Below, one piece after another: positions 9,573 through 17,583 of a DNA stretch of 34,016 nucleotides; position 1 is the stretch's first letter; every line of letters begins with the position of its first letter. Position numbers and translations under genes: made by a program. The notes beneath the pieces are model-generated. The model saw only the letters and a list, made by a program, of their open reading frames with translations. It did no database searches and was not told the DNA's origin. Origin of the DNA: Alphaproteobacteria bacterium UBA6038 (GTDB taxonomy: Bacteria > Pseudomonadota > Alphaproteobacteria > Micropepsales > Micropepsaceae); assembly GCA_002429315.1 (NCBI GenBank), contig DIZC01000040.1:1-34016 (forward strand), read 5' to 3'.

Positions 9573-11177
9573 ATGAGCACACCGTACAGAGGGTTCATGT
9601 ACACCGAGCGCAAGAGCGCCGTGGCGTTCTGGCTCGGCTCCCTGATCGTCTGCGCGGGCGTGGTGCTGCACATCCCCATGTTTCTCATGGGCCGCGACAT
9701 CGGGTACCGCCTTGCGGGCATGCCGGTGGACACGGGCATGCTGATCGGCATGGGGCTGATCCTGGTCGGCTTTGCGGCAGCGGCGTACGGCCTTCTGCCG
9801 AAAACACTGCCGGACATCGCGCACCCGTCGCCGGAGACACTTGCGCCGCCGGAAGATGCGCCCCTGACTGCCGCGCACTGGCTGGTGATGACGGCACTGG
9901 CCATCGGACTCGTCATCGACATCATGAAGCCCGCGACGCTCGGCTTCGTACTTCCGGGGATGCGCTCGGAATACGCCCTGTCGCAACATGTGGTCTCGCT
10001 GTTTCCATCTTCGGCATTGCTCGGAACAACGGTGGGTTCTTTCATCTGGGGCGCGTTGGCCGATATCTATGGCCGCCGAGCGACCATTCTGGTTTCCGCC
10101 GTGATGTTCATCGGCACCGCCATCTGCGGCGCGATGCCGTCCTTTTGGTGGAACGTGTTCATGTGCTTTCTGATGGGCGCAGCCGCCGGTGGCATGTTGC
10201 CGGTTGCGTATGCGCTGCTCGCCGAACTGATGCCGACGAAGCATCGCGGCTGGTGCCTCGTATTGATCGGCGGCATTGGCGCGATCGGCGGCTATTTCGC
10301 AGCCAGCGGATTCTCAGCCGTTCTGCAACCGGTGTTCGGCTGGCGGATCATGTGGTTCCTCAATTTCCCGACGGGACTCATGCTGGTGTTGCTGAGCCCG
10401 TTGATACCGGAATCGGCGCGCTTCCTGATGCATACGGGCCGCACGACGGAAGCATATGCGATCCTCTCCCGGTTCGGCGCAGTAGAGCGCACGCAGCCCA
10501 TTTCTGCGGAGGAGAGTGGAGACACCCATGTCGCTGCGCCTCCGGTGGAGCGGAAATATCTGGGAACCACTGTAGCGCTGACATTGACTGCCCTTGTATG
10601 GGGCCTGGTGAATTTCGGCGTATTGCTGTGGCTGCCGGGCGCGCTGGTAGCGGAAGGCAACAGCGTGGGCTTGGCCAGCCAGATCATCGCTAAATCGACA
10701 TTGCTGGCGATGCCGGTGGTGCTGGCGTCCGTGGCGCTTTACGGCTGGTGGAGCACAAAATGGTCGCTGGCGGCGATGATCGCCATCACCACTGCGGGCC
10801 TGCTCGCGTTGATCCTGCGCGGTTGGGGTGTGCCGCTTGTGTCCAATCCGCTCGTGCCCGTCACTGTGTTGGTGGTTGGTTCGAGCGGACTTATCGCCAT
10901 CATTCTTCCGTACACGGCTGAAAATTACCCGATCCGCTTTCGCGGCCGCGCCACCGGTTGGGTGGCGGGCTGCAGCAAGATGGGTGGGTTGCTGGCGCAG
11001 GCGCTGAGCGCTCTCGCATTGGTGCCAACGCTCGGGATTTCCGCGGCCATGGTCGCGGTGTTGTCAGGCACATCCCTGTTTTTGATCGGCATTTTCGGAC
11101 GCGAAACAAGAGGCCGCGATCTGCGCGAACTGGAACAGCGATCTTCGGTCAGCAGTATGCGGCTGTCCGGCATCTGA
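9573..11177 (+). CDS. MFS transporter with N-terminal two-helix extension
   Basis: This is a 534-residue inner-membrane carrier. The core has the major facilitator signature between helices 2 and 3 (GALADIYGRRATI) and a long central loop containing PESARFL, both typical of sugar/metabolite-proton symporters. Before the core there are two further hydrophobic segments (about residues 16-41 and 56-76) and a charged linker, so up to 14 membrane segments are predicted by eye. It starts 81 bp after the permease gene in the same orientation and probably belongs to the amino-sugar locus. The substrate cannot be read from sequence; an oligosaccharide or amino sugar is likely. The start is uncertain: ATG at 9573, or ATG at 9597 with AGAGGG just upstream. 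Confidence 0.85.
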   Translation: MSTPYRGFMYTERKSAVAFWLGSLIVCAGVVLHIPMFLMGRDIGYRLAGMPVDTGMLIGMGLILVGFAAAAYGLLPKTLPDIAHPSPETLAPPEDAPLTAAHWLVMTALAIGLVIDIMKPATLGFVLPGMRSEYALSQHVVSLFPSSALLGTTVGSFIWGALADIYGRRATILVSAVMFIGTAICGAMPSFWWNVFMCFLMGAAAGGMLPVAYALLAELMPTKHRGWCLVLIGGIGAIGGYFAASGFSAVLQPVFGWRIMWFLNFPTGLMLVLLSPLIPESARFLMHTGRTTEAYAILSRFGAVERTQPISAEESGDTHVAAPPVERKYLGTTVALTLTALVWGLVNFGVLLWLPGALVAEGNSVGLASQIIAKSTLLAMPVVLASVALYGWWSTKWSLAAMIAITTAGLLALILRGWGVPLVSNPLVPVTVLVVGSSGLIAIILPYTAENYPIRFRGRATGWVAGCSKMGGLLAQALSALALVPTLGISAAMVAVLSGTSLFLIGIFGRETRGRDLRELEQRSSVSSMRLSGI

Positions 11178-11454
11178 CGCGTTCCCAGAAAAGCGGCCCA
11201 CAGCGACGGGCCCACATTGGGTCGCAATTGCCTTCGCAAGGGGCGCGTGAAGTGTAACGTCTGTGCCGCCCGCAAAGGGATCATTTGCCCGATTCGAAGG
11301 CGATCATCTCATCACGAGAGTGCTACGCTGAGTTCCCGCGGCTGCCGTCGAGGGAACAGATCATGATTTTCGCCTGAGATTTTTGCGGCATTAGGTAGCA
11401 AACACACCAAGCGAACGGCTGGAAATCGGGCGGGTCTGCCCTACGCTTCCCGCC
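11178..11454. other. Intergenic region at the edge of the mobile cluster
   Basis: I find no coding region here. A GGCCC/GGGCC hairpin near 11194-11210 has no T-run and is not a convincing terminator. Near 11314 a stretch beginning ACGAGAG resembles the opposite end of the IS1595-type element at 13163, and this may be where that insertion starts. Confidence 0.4.
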
Positions 11455-11889
11455 ATGCCCGAACACGAAATCCGAACGGTCACGACGCTCACCTACAGGC
11501 GCGATGAAATCCTTCGCGCGATTGCCGGTTACGAAAGGGCGCTGGCCCAAGCCCGCGCGGACCTAGCAGCGATCAAGGCGGCGATAGTCGTGTTTGAGCG
11601 CGTTCCTGACGCCTCTGGGGCCACGCCCTATTCCGACGTGTCTCACCTGTTCCGGTATGGCGAACTGGCGTCCCTGTGCCTCTCTGCGCTCAAGCGAGGG
11701 CCGCTTTCGACTCCCGCCATTGCGGCGAAGGTTGCAGAGGCCAAAGGCTTTGATACTGGCGACAAGGTGCTGCTCAAGCGCCTTACCTTGAGCGTCGTTC
11801 ACGCCATGCGCGGCATGGAAGGGCGGCGGAAGGTGCGCCGGACCGGCAAGGGGCGCGTGGTGACTTGGACGCTGCCCCCAACGCCCTGA
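11455..11889 (+). CDS. Hypothetical protein, coiled coil plus winged-helix-like region
   Basis: I do not recognise this 144-residue protein. Residues 10-50 form a likely amphipathic helix or coiled coil (RRDEILRAIAGYERALAQAR). Residues 65-140 have the helix-helix-basic hairpin pattern of a winged helix (LSTPAIAAKVAEAKGF, then GRRKVRRTGKGRVVTWTL), suggesting DNA binding. No signal peptide or membrane segment is seen. No good ribosome-binding site precedes the ATG, so the start could be further in. It lies just upstream of a 58-codon gene and of a transposase facing it. It could be a transposon passenger or a resident gene. Confidence 0.6.
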   Translation: MPEHEIRTVTTLTYRRDEILRAIAGYERALAQARADLAAIKAAIVVFERVPDASGATPYSDVSHLFRYGELASLCLSALKRGPLSTPAIAAKVAEAKGFDTGDKVLLKRLTLSVVHAMRGMEGRRKVRRTGKGRVVTWTLPPTP

Positions 11890-11977
11890 TATGGCGACTG
11901 CCCCTAGCACGGCACATTGACTCTCCCGCAACGATACACCTTGTTTGTCGCGGGGACGGGAATGAAAGGAGTGTAAC

Positions 11978-12154
11978 ATGCATCCGTTGCGTCCGCTTTG
12001 GGTTGAGCGGCGGGATATGGCCCTAGATTGTATCGAGGCGCTCAAAAAGCACGGCACTCACGAGAAGGGCCGGGTTACGACAGAAGAAACGCGCGCTCGG
12101 CAATCCGCTGCCGTAGCAGTGTATCAAGGCTTGATTGACAGATACGACGCTTAG
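11978..12154 (+). CDS. Small hypothetical protein, 58 residues
   Basis: A strong ribosome-binding site (AAAGGAG, six bases before ATG) opens a 58-codon frame starting MHPLRPLWVERRDMALDCIE and ending LIDRYDA. The product is charged, probably helical, and lacks signal or membrane segments. I recognise no family. Its stop overlaps the stop of the convergent transposase gene by 3 bp. That tight arrangement suggests the two genes have travelled together. The good RBS is the main reason to believe it is real. Confidence 0.6.
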   Translation: MHPLRPLWVERRDMALDCIEALKKHGTHEKGRVTTEETRARQSAAVAVYQGLIDRYDA

Positions 12155-13133
12155 GCCGCGCGCCGCTGGCGTTGCCAGTAGCCTTTCCACTGGCGGCTAA
12201 TCGGATGGTGAGCGGCAGCGGTCGCAAGCGCGAGATACTGTCCGCCATTTGACGTGCGCCGATGGTTTTCACGCCACGCCATTTCGTCGGCATAGGCGTT
12301 CAGATATGGCCCCGCAATCTTGTGGTGGATACCGATTTCCGCGCGGCGAATGCGTGAGAAGAACGACTCGGCCATGTTCGTGCAAGCCTCGCCATCCGAG
12401 TAGCATTCTTCGTGATTGATCCGCTTGGTGAGGAAGCGTTCGTGTAGCGGGTTCCATGCGCCAGCATCATCGGCATAGATCGTGCTGCCGTTCGCAACCT
12501 TGCCTTCGATCACGGGCACCGCATCGTGTTCGGATGAAACGAGAGACAACGTGCGGCCATTGCGCTCCCGCATAACGACTAGGCTTTCGCGCTTCCCATT
12601 TTGATTGAGCAGCAATCGGCGGTCGCGGCGGTTCTCACGGTAGTTCGCCGGTTTGATGTAGCCGCCGAAATACGCGGAGTCGATTTCAACGTCACCCTTT
12701 AACTCGCGGACTTGCGCTTGCTGCTCACCAAGCACCTCGCGGAGCTTGTGCGCCATGACGAACGCCGTCTTGTATGCACGTCCAAATCGCGGGAGAGCTG
12801 TAGCGCGCTGTAGCCCTTCGCGCCGTTCACGAAGATCGCAATCCCCGCGAGGATCGTTCGCACGTCCAGCTTGCGGCTGGCGAAGATCGTTCCGCTTGTC
12901 GCACTGAACTGTCCCTCGCATCCCTCGCACTTGAAAATCTTGCGGCTCTTGAACTCGTACACGGCCACGCAACCGCATTTGGGGCAGAACGGCTCACCGT
13001 TGTTCTGTGAGAAGCGCAGCGCCCTGAACTGGCTATAGGCTTCCTCATCGGAGATTCGCCGCTTTGCGCTCGCGGTACTCGGCGTCCTGTTCGGCCTCGG
13101 ATTCTGTTTGCGGGGCTTGGTGGGTTTCGACAA
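12151..13133 (-). pseudogene. IS1595-family transposase, frameshifted
   Basis: This gene catalyses DDE-type cut-and-paste transposition when intact. The N-terminal frame (13133 to about 12775, TTG start) has a zinc ribbon (CPKCGCVAVYEF, then CEGCEGQF) and a helix-turn-helix region up to SALQLSRDLDV. The reading then continues one frame away (YKTAFVMAHKLREVL) to the catalytic domain. That domain keeps the acidic residues in VEIDSAYFGG, IYADDAGAW and NMAESFF. The join is at about 12774-12779. A net loss of one base restores neither frame alone, and I see no slippery heptamer, so this looks like a mutation rather than programmed -1 frameshifting. A sequencing error is also possible. Confidence 0.85.
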
Positions 13134-13163
13134 TGAACGGCCGCTGCTTCGTGCCTCTCTCGT

Positions 13164-14631
13164 CTAAAGCCGGTTGTCGCCGCCGACGTACATCATGCCA
13201 TTGGCCACCGCCGGCGAGGAATAATTTGAAGAGTATCCATTGCTGCTGCCTGCGAGCCCGGTCCACAGCAGATCTCCGCTAGTGGCATCGAGCGCGCAGA
13301 AGACCTGATCAGCTCCCTTTCCTACAAAGACGATTCCGTTCGCGATTGCAGGTGAGCTCGGAACACCGTTGCCGTAGCCAAAGCTTCCGTCGCCTAAAGT
13401 CTTCGTCCACAGCACCGAGACAGGGCCACCTGATGTCGGTTTGAAAGCCTCGACGTTTGCGTTAGGCGCGCCCGGAAATCCCGTCGGATAGGCAACGTAA
13501 ACAATGCCGTTGGCAACTGCGGGGGTAGGATTGGGGACAGTGTCCTGTCCGCCATTGCCACCTAGGGCTGTCGTGCTAAAAAGGTAGCCATCGGTGAGCT
13601 TGTAACGCAGCAGGCTCAGCGGGTTGTTCAAGGAACCCGCCACGATCCAAAGAGTGCCCGCCGCAACGACAGGCGAAGAAAGGTTCGGGAAGCCTGTGTT
13701 GTCAAACGTGATCTCGGCACCCGTAGTCCCATCTAGCGCCCATTCGTAGCCAAATGTGCCATCTGTTTCTGTGATGTACACTGCGCCGTCCGCTACCGCT
13801 GGCGAAGAATAAATCTTGCCGAATGTAGTGACGCTCCATACCAGCGCTCCGGTTGTCGCGTTCAGGGCGTAAAGCTTCTTATCCTCGGATCCGAAATACA
13901 CTATTCCGTTTGCGACGACCGGAGATGAGTCGACCGGGCCACCAGTCGTGAATGTCCACTTCGTCGCCGTTTGCAGCCGCGAAAGCGTAGAGCGTCTTGT
14001 CCTGTGAGCCGACATAGACGATCCCACCGGAAACTGCCGGCGAGGACACGATCGATGTGCCCGTGGTGGCCGTCCAGAGTGGCGTGCCAGTAACAGAATT
14101 GAACGCGTAGAGCGTTCCGCTAGGGGATCCAATAAAGGCAATGCCGTTTGCAACGGCCGGCGAGGATGTAATGCCGCCGAATCCGTTTAGTGTCCGGCTC
14201 CACGCAATATCGAGCTGGCCGATATTCGATGCCGAGAGCACATTCTCCCACACGTTGTTGCGCTTGCCCGAGGGCTTGAAGCCGAATGTCGTCCAGTCGG
14301 TGTTGATTGTGACGGCTACCTGTCCGCCATCGCCATTCTTGCGACCGACGGCGCTAACCCAATGCTGTCCTGGCGCAGCGGTGGTGGGAACGTAGAACGT
14401 GTGCCTCACAATGTTGCCGGTCGAATCCGAAAACACCAGCAATTCATCGGTTGTGTCGAAGTAGATGTCGATCGCCTCGTTGGCGCTGAATCCGGAACCG
14501 GTAACGCCAATCTGTGTGGCTGGATGATTTATGATCGGGCTGACTGTCACCGTAAGCGCCAATGCCGGTGCCGCTCCAACAAGCGCTGTTGCAAGGGCAA
14601 GAATTGTCGAATTGCACCAGATCCCACGCAT
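13164..14631 (-). pseudogene. Secreted PQQ-repeat-like beta-propeller protein, frameshifted and 3'-truncated
   Basis: The gene starts at ATG 14631 with GGAGAGG at 14637-14643 and a clear signal peptide ending near APALALT. An Ig-like domain (about residues 28-120) follows, then a series of propeller blades with the repeat pattern SSPAVANGIVYVG...LYA(F/L). The frame breaks after YAFAAANGD at about 13975 and resumes one frame away at KWTFTTGGPVDSSPVV, so one indel separates the two halves. The last blade stops abruptly at YVGGDNRL (stop at 13164-13166), where a blade normally continues YAL. This point coincides with the candidate end of the neighbouring IS. Function is unknown; such secreted propellers bind ligands or proteins, and PQQ binding itself is not shown. 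Confidence 0.85.
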
Positions 14632-15120
14632 AGAAACCTCTCCAAGCAGAAAAGCAGAGCCTTGGACAGCGCGGCCCAATCCCCTCGGCTCCTGCTCTGC
14701 CGGCTCCAGCAGGAACTGTAGCTTAACAGAGTTGGACCGGCTGTCTTGGCAAAGAACGACAATCAATAGGGCTGAAAACGACACGAAACCGCCCGGCGCT
14801 GGACTGAGGGCGTCGTCACAGACGGTTGCTTCGGACCGCGAAGCTGAAGACCCGCACCTCGCATTTCATCTTTGGATTTTCAGTGCCGATCTCCCAAGCG
14901 GGCACACAAGCTGGTGGACACTCGCGCCAACGGTGATGATGACCGGCTGTTGGTACTGCGGATCGGCACCGCCGCCAGCAGGGGCAACGCCGAACGAGGT
15001 ATTGGGTTGTCATCGATTGTGTCCGGGTGATTGAGAAAAATACAGAGTCGCGTTTCGGGACATTTGCCAGCCTAGGACCTTCTAAGCTCCGAGGAACGGG
15101 CATCTCTGCCCGTGGTAGTG
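14632..15120. other. Region without a convincing gene
   Basis: This 490-bp stretch holds the upstream region of the propeller gene (its ribosome-binding site is at 14637-14643). A 47-codon minus-strand open stretch (14866-15009) reads like real protein, including GGGADPQYQQPVIITVGAS, but has no start codon and is preceded by a stop, so it is probably a gene remnant. A small hairpin (CGGGCA/TGCCCG, 15098-15113) lies just outside the next IS. Confidence 0.4.
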
Positions 15121-15124
15121 TCCT

Positions 15125-15141
15125 AATTGGGCGATTGTGCT
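15125..15141 (+). repeat. Left terminal inverted repeat of the ISXO2-like element
   Basis: AATTGGGCGATTGTGCT pairs with the reverse complement of 16573-16589 with a single G/A difference. Confidence 0.85.
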
Positions 15142-15169
15142 TGACTTGACATAAGGTCTATCCGATAGT
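15141..15169 (+). promoter_or_regulatory. Possible promoter in the left end of the IS
   Basis: TTGACT (15141-15146) and GATAGT (15164-15169) are 17 bp apart, a sigma70-like pair directly upstream of the transposase start. The downstream TTGACA at 15146-15151 is an alternative -35 but lacks a good -10. This is pattern matching only. Confidence 0.35.
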
Positions 15170-15197
15170 AGGTATGTCCTACGAACGGAGAACCATT

Positions 15198-16112
15198 ATG
15201 GGCACGTCCAAGCGCATCCACCAGATGACGGTTCCGCAGTGGGAGAAGGCGTTTCCGGACGATGACGCCTGTATGGCCTACCTCGCCAAGCATCGCTGGC
15301 CCGTAGCGGTCCACTGCCCCCGCTGTGGCAATGCCGAGGTCTATGCGCTGTCCCGCGACTTCCATTGGCAATGCACGGCTTGTGCTCCGGGCGGCTCTAC
15401 GGGCTATCGGTTTTCGGTTCTGGTCGGCACGGTGTTTGAGAATACGAACATCAAATTGCGAATGTGGTTTCGCGTCATTCACCGGATGCTGGTCAGCAAG
15501 AAAGGCATTTCCGCTCACCAGATTTACCGCGAGATGGGTTTCGGCTCTTACCGCACGGCTTGGCATATGTGCATGCGTATCCGTGCGGGCATGGCCGACG
15601 AAGATTTCCGCAAGCTGATGGGTATTGTGGAAGTCGATGAAACCTTTGTTGGCGGCAAAGCCAAAAACCGGCATTGGGATAAGCGCGGCGGTGGTGGCGG
15701 AACGGGCGGTATCGGTTCCGGCAAATCCGCTATCGCTGGCGCAGTGCAACGCAAGGGCAACGTAGTCGCCCGCGTTATCCATGACGTTCGCGCTTCCACA
15801 CTCACCGGCTTTGTTCGTGAAGCCGTCTCTACAGACGTTAGCTTGGTCTGCACGGACCAATGGGTCGGCTACAAGCATCTTGACCGGGAATTCCCACACG
15901 CCAGCGTTGACCACGCTCGCGGGCAGTATGTGGTCGGCGCAATCCACACCAATACGATTGAGGGCTTCTGGTCGCTGGTTAAGCGTGGCGTTGTCGGCAC
16001 GTTCCACAAGGTCAGCGCCAAGTACCTTCCGCTGTATGTCGCGGAATTCCAGTTCCGCTATAACAACCGCTTGAACCCGGATATTTTCGCGGAAGCGGTT
16101 AGGGGATGCTGA
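15198..16112 (+). CDS. IS1595-family ISXO2-like transposase
   Basis: This DDE transposase of 304 residues has no visible break. The ATG at 15198 (MGTSKRIHQM) is chosen over ATG 15174 because GGAG at 15187-15190 is well spaced from it. The N-terminal zinc ribbon has CPRCGN and CTAC cysteine pairs (about residues 38-64), followed by a helix-turn-helix region (KKGISAHQIYREMGF). The catalytic core has Asp in VEVDETFVGG, Asp in VCTDQWVGY, and the third-position segment HTNTIEGFWSLVKR. It should be competent to move the element. Its stop overlaps the start of the passenger gene. Confidence 0.93.
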   Translation: MGTSKRIHQMTVPQWEKAFPDDDACMAYLAKHRWPVAVHCPRCGNAEVYALSRDFHWQCTACAPGGSTGYRFSVLVGTVFENTNIKLRMWFRVIHRMLVSKKGISAHQIYREMGFGSYRTAWHMCMRIRAGMADEDFRKLMGIVEVDETFVGGKAKNRHWDKRGGGGGTGGIGSGKSAIAGAVQRKGNVVARVIHDVRASTLTGFVREAVSTDVSLVCTDQWVGYKHLDREFPHASVDHARGQYVVGAIHTNTIEGFWSLVKRGVVGTFHKVSAKYLPLYVAEFQFRYNNRLNPDIFAEAVRGC

Positions 16113-16492
16113 AAGACATTTTTGCTGGGTGGTGGAAGGGATACGTTGCGGCAGCATGGTCAGCGGCCCTTATCTTGATGATTCTTGGCTGCATACCAGA
16201 CGGCGAATCCAATCAAGCAACCCAGCAAAGCGCCCTTAACAATATTCTTGCCTCGCTGAACGCGGACAGCGTAATCGCCGCTTTCACGGTCGTTATCGCT
16301 ATCGTCGGTGCTCTGACCTACTTCACTTTCAATCGCCAAGCCGACCTTATGGACAAACAAATCAAGCTTGGCTGGCTTGTGTACCGCGAGGAAACTGGTA
16401 GCACGCGCACGACCTACTTTTGCCGGGAATTGCACGCCCCGCTGAAGCGGTTCAAGCCGCACCCCGACCCAGAATACAACATCACTTACTGA
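16106..16492 (+). CDS. Small two-helix membrane protein, IS passenger gene
   Basis: The 128-residue product begins inside the end of the transposase gene (7-bp overlap, ATGCTGA), indicating translational coupling. Two membrane helices are visible: about residues 12-31 (GYVAAAWSAALILMILGCIP) and 54-76 (VIAAFTVVIAIVGALTYFTF). A soluble C-terminal tail follows (LGWLVYREETGS...CRELHAPLKRFK). I do not recognise a family and see no catalytic motif. It lies inside the terminal repeats, so it moves with the element. A role in transposition or in host-membrane interaction is possible but not shown. Confidence 0.7.
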   Translation: MLKDIFAGWWKGYVAAAWSAALILMILGCIPDGESNQATQQSALNNILASLNADSVIAAFTVVIAIVGALTYFTFNRQADLMDKQIKLGWLVYREETGSTRTTYFCRELHAPLKRFKPHPDPEYNITY

Positions 16493-16572
16493 CGCCCGCG
16501 CCGTCCCCAGCCCCCCTGCCAAGGTTAGGAATGCCCCGACACATAGGCCAATAATCGCTTTATGTCGAGTAG

Positions 16573-16589
16573 AGCATAATCGCCCAATT
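16573..16589 (-). repeat. Right terminal inverted repeat of the ISXO2-like element
   Basis: AGCATAATCGCCCAATT is the reverse complement of AATTGGGCGATTATGCT and matches the left end (15125-15141) at 16 of 17 positions. Confidence 0.85.
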
Positions 16590-17262
16590 CACGACCGGTC
16601 CTGCCGGGCTGTCGTTTATTTCGGCCATATTTACGTCGAGCACGTCCGCGCAGTACCTCCAAGCGACTTACACCACGGCCTACAATGCGCCGCCCATTAC
16701 CCAAGGCGCGCTGCGCATTCAGCGGGTCGGCGGAAGCTTCGCCCAAGGTGCGTTCAATCTCTATTCCGCTTCCGGGACGTGGACGCTTTCCAGCCTTTCC
16801 ATTTATGATCTGGGTGGGAATGTCACCATTTACGATCAGAACCAGTTGGCGTCGATCTTCCCCAGCCTCACGATCCAAGTCACCAACAACGGATCGCCCG
16901 ATATCACGGCCCCGATGGTGTCCGCGGGCCGGGTACTCACGCCCACGGTGCACTTAAGCTCCGCGAATCCTGTTTTCGGCGCGAGCCTGACCGTGTCCGA
17001 CGACATTTCGGGCGTGCAGTATGGTGTCATTGGCGTGGACCCGCCGTCGGGAAGCGGTCTTATCGCCCATCAAGGTGGCTCAGCACCGGTGCTGAACGGA
17101 ACGATCAAGGTGTATGCCTATCTTAACGGCTCAGCCCCGACCGGAACCTGGAGCATCACGCAGTTTGGCGCTTGCGACGTGGCCGGAAATTGCAGTTCCG
17201 ATACCAACCCGTCCGACATCCAGGCGCTATTCGGCACGACGACATTTCAGGTGGTAAACTGA
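16590..17262 (+). pseudogene. 3' part of a secreted Ig-like protein gene cut by the IS
   Basis: An open frame runs from the IS edge to the stop at 17260-17262, encoding about 223 residues with no start codon at its left end. A TTG at 16846 is only an internal codon. The protein is rich in Thr, Ser, Gly and Asn with beta-strand periodicity (e.g. TWTLSSLSIYDLGGNVT, TGTWSITQFGACDVAGNCSS), like repeated Ig or cell-surface domains. The motif with two cysteines near residue 195 suggests an exported protein. The N-terminal half is not found on the left side of the IS, so it was deleted or moved. It is probably non-functional. The family is not identified. Confidence 0.7.
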
Positions 17263-17323
17263 CGCGGCAACGGTCAGCGCATCCGGCTCGATTTGATTTC
17301 GAATAAGCGGGGGCGGTTAGCAG

Positions 17324-17354
17324 AAAGGCCCGCTGGCGACGGCGGGCCTTTTTT
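17324..17354 (+). terminator. Rho-independent terminator
   Basis: A perfect 7-bp stem (GGCCCGC at 17327-17333, GCGGGCC at 17342-17348) with an 8-base loop is followed by six T and preceded by AAA. It is 65 bp after the truncated secreted-protein ORF and would end its transcript. Confidence 0.85.
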
Positions 17355-17583
17355 CTTCCATCTGCCCGCTGGTTCTAGCGCGCACTCAGCCGCTCTGCAT
17401 CCGCGCCGTCGGAAAGACGGCGTATTGATCGCGGGTCGGGTCGCCGGATGCGCTGAACGGCGCTCACGCCCACTCCTGCCGTTCTCGCTGTTCTCTGAAT
17501 TCCCATTCGATGTATGACTGACTTGACGGCAGCCGTCGCGGACCCAGTCAGAGGCGGAAGGAGCGGCTGCCCACGCGGGCGGG
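17355..17583. other. Intergenic region, nothing recognised
   Basis: Between the terminator and the end of the DUF6491 gene I see no reading frame with credible composition, no RNA gene and no T-tailed hairpin on the minus strand. Confidence 0.4.

Larger units (their letters stand above)
11314..13163. mobile_element. Possible IS1595-family element with two accessory ORFs
   Basis: The candidate ends are ACGAGAG at 11314-11320 and its complement CTCTCGT at 13157-13163. Inward of each, a further G, an ACG and another G match in rough register, giving an imperfect inverted repeat. Between them lie a 144-residue ORF, a 58-residue ORF and the frameshifted transposase. The right candidate end touches the premature stop of the beta-propeller gene, as an insertion boundary would. 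The 8-bp flanks (ATCTCATC and CTAAAGCC) are not a target duplication. The boundaries are therefore tentative, while the presence of an IS1595-type transposase is firm. Confidence 0.4.
15125..16589 (+). mobile_element. IS1595-family (ISXO2-like) insertion sequence with passenger gene
   Basis: The element is bounded by a 17-bp inverted repeat with one mismatch: AATTGGGCGATTGTGCT at 15125-15141 and the complement of AATTGGGCGATTATGCT at 16573-16589. It carries a full-length DDE transposase and a small membrane-protein gene that overlaps the transposase end. The true tips may lie a few bases further out (TCCT on the left, CACGA on the right). No 8-bp direct repeat is visible outside either placement. 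The right end abuts an ORF that has lost its 5' part. Confidence 0.85.

Noticed and set aside
8937..10244. 435-codon minus-strand ORF
   Set aside because: Spans the nagE/MFS junction in antisense and has no family pattern.
16525..16953. 142-codon minus-strand ORF
   Set aside because: Antisense to the truncated surface-protein frame and crosses the IS right end, so it cannot be an old gene.
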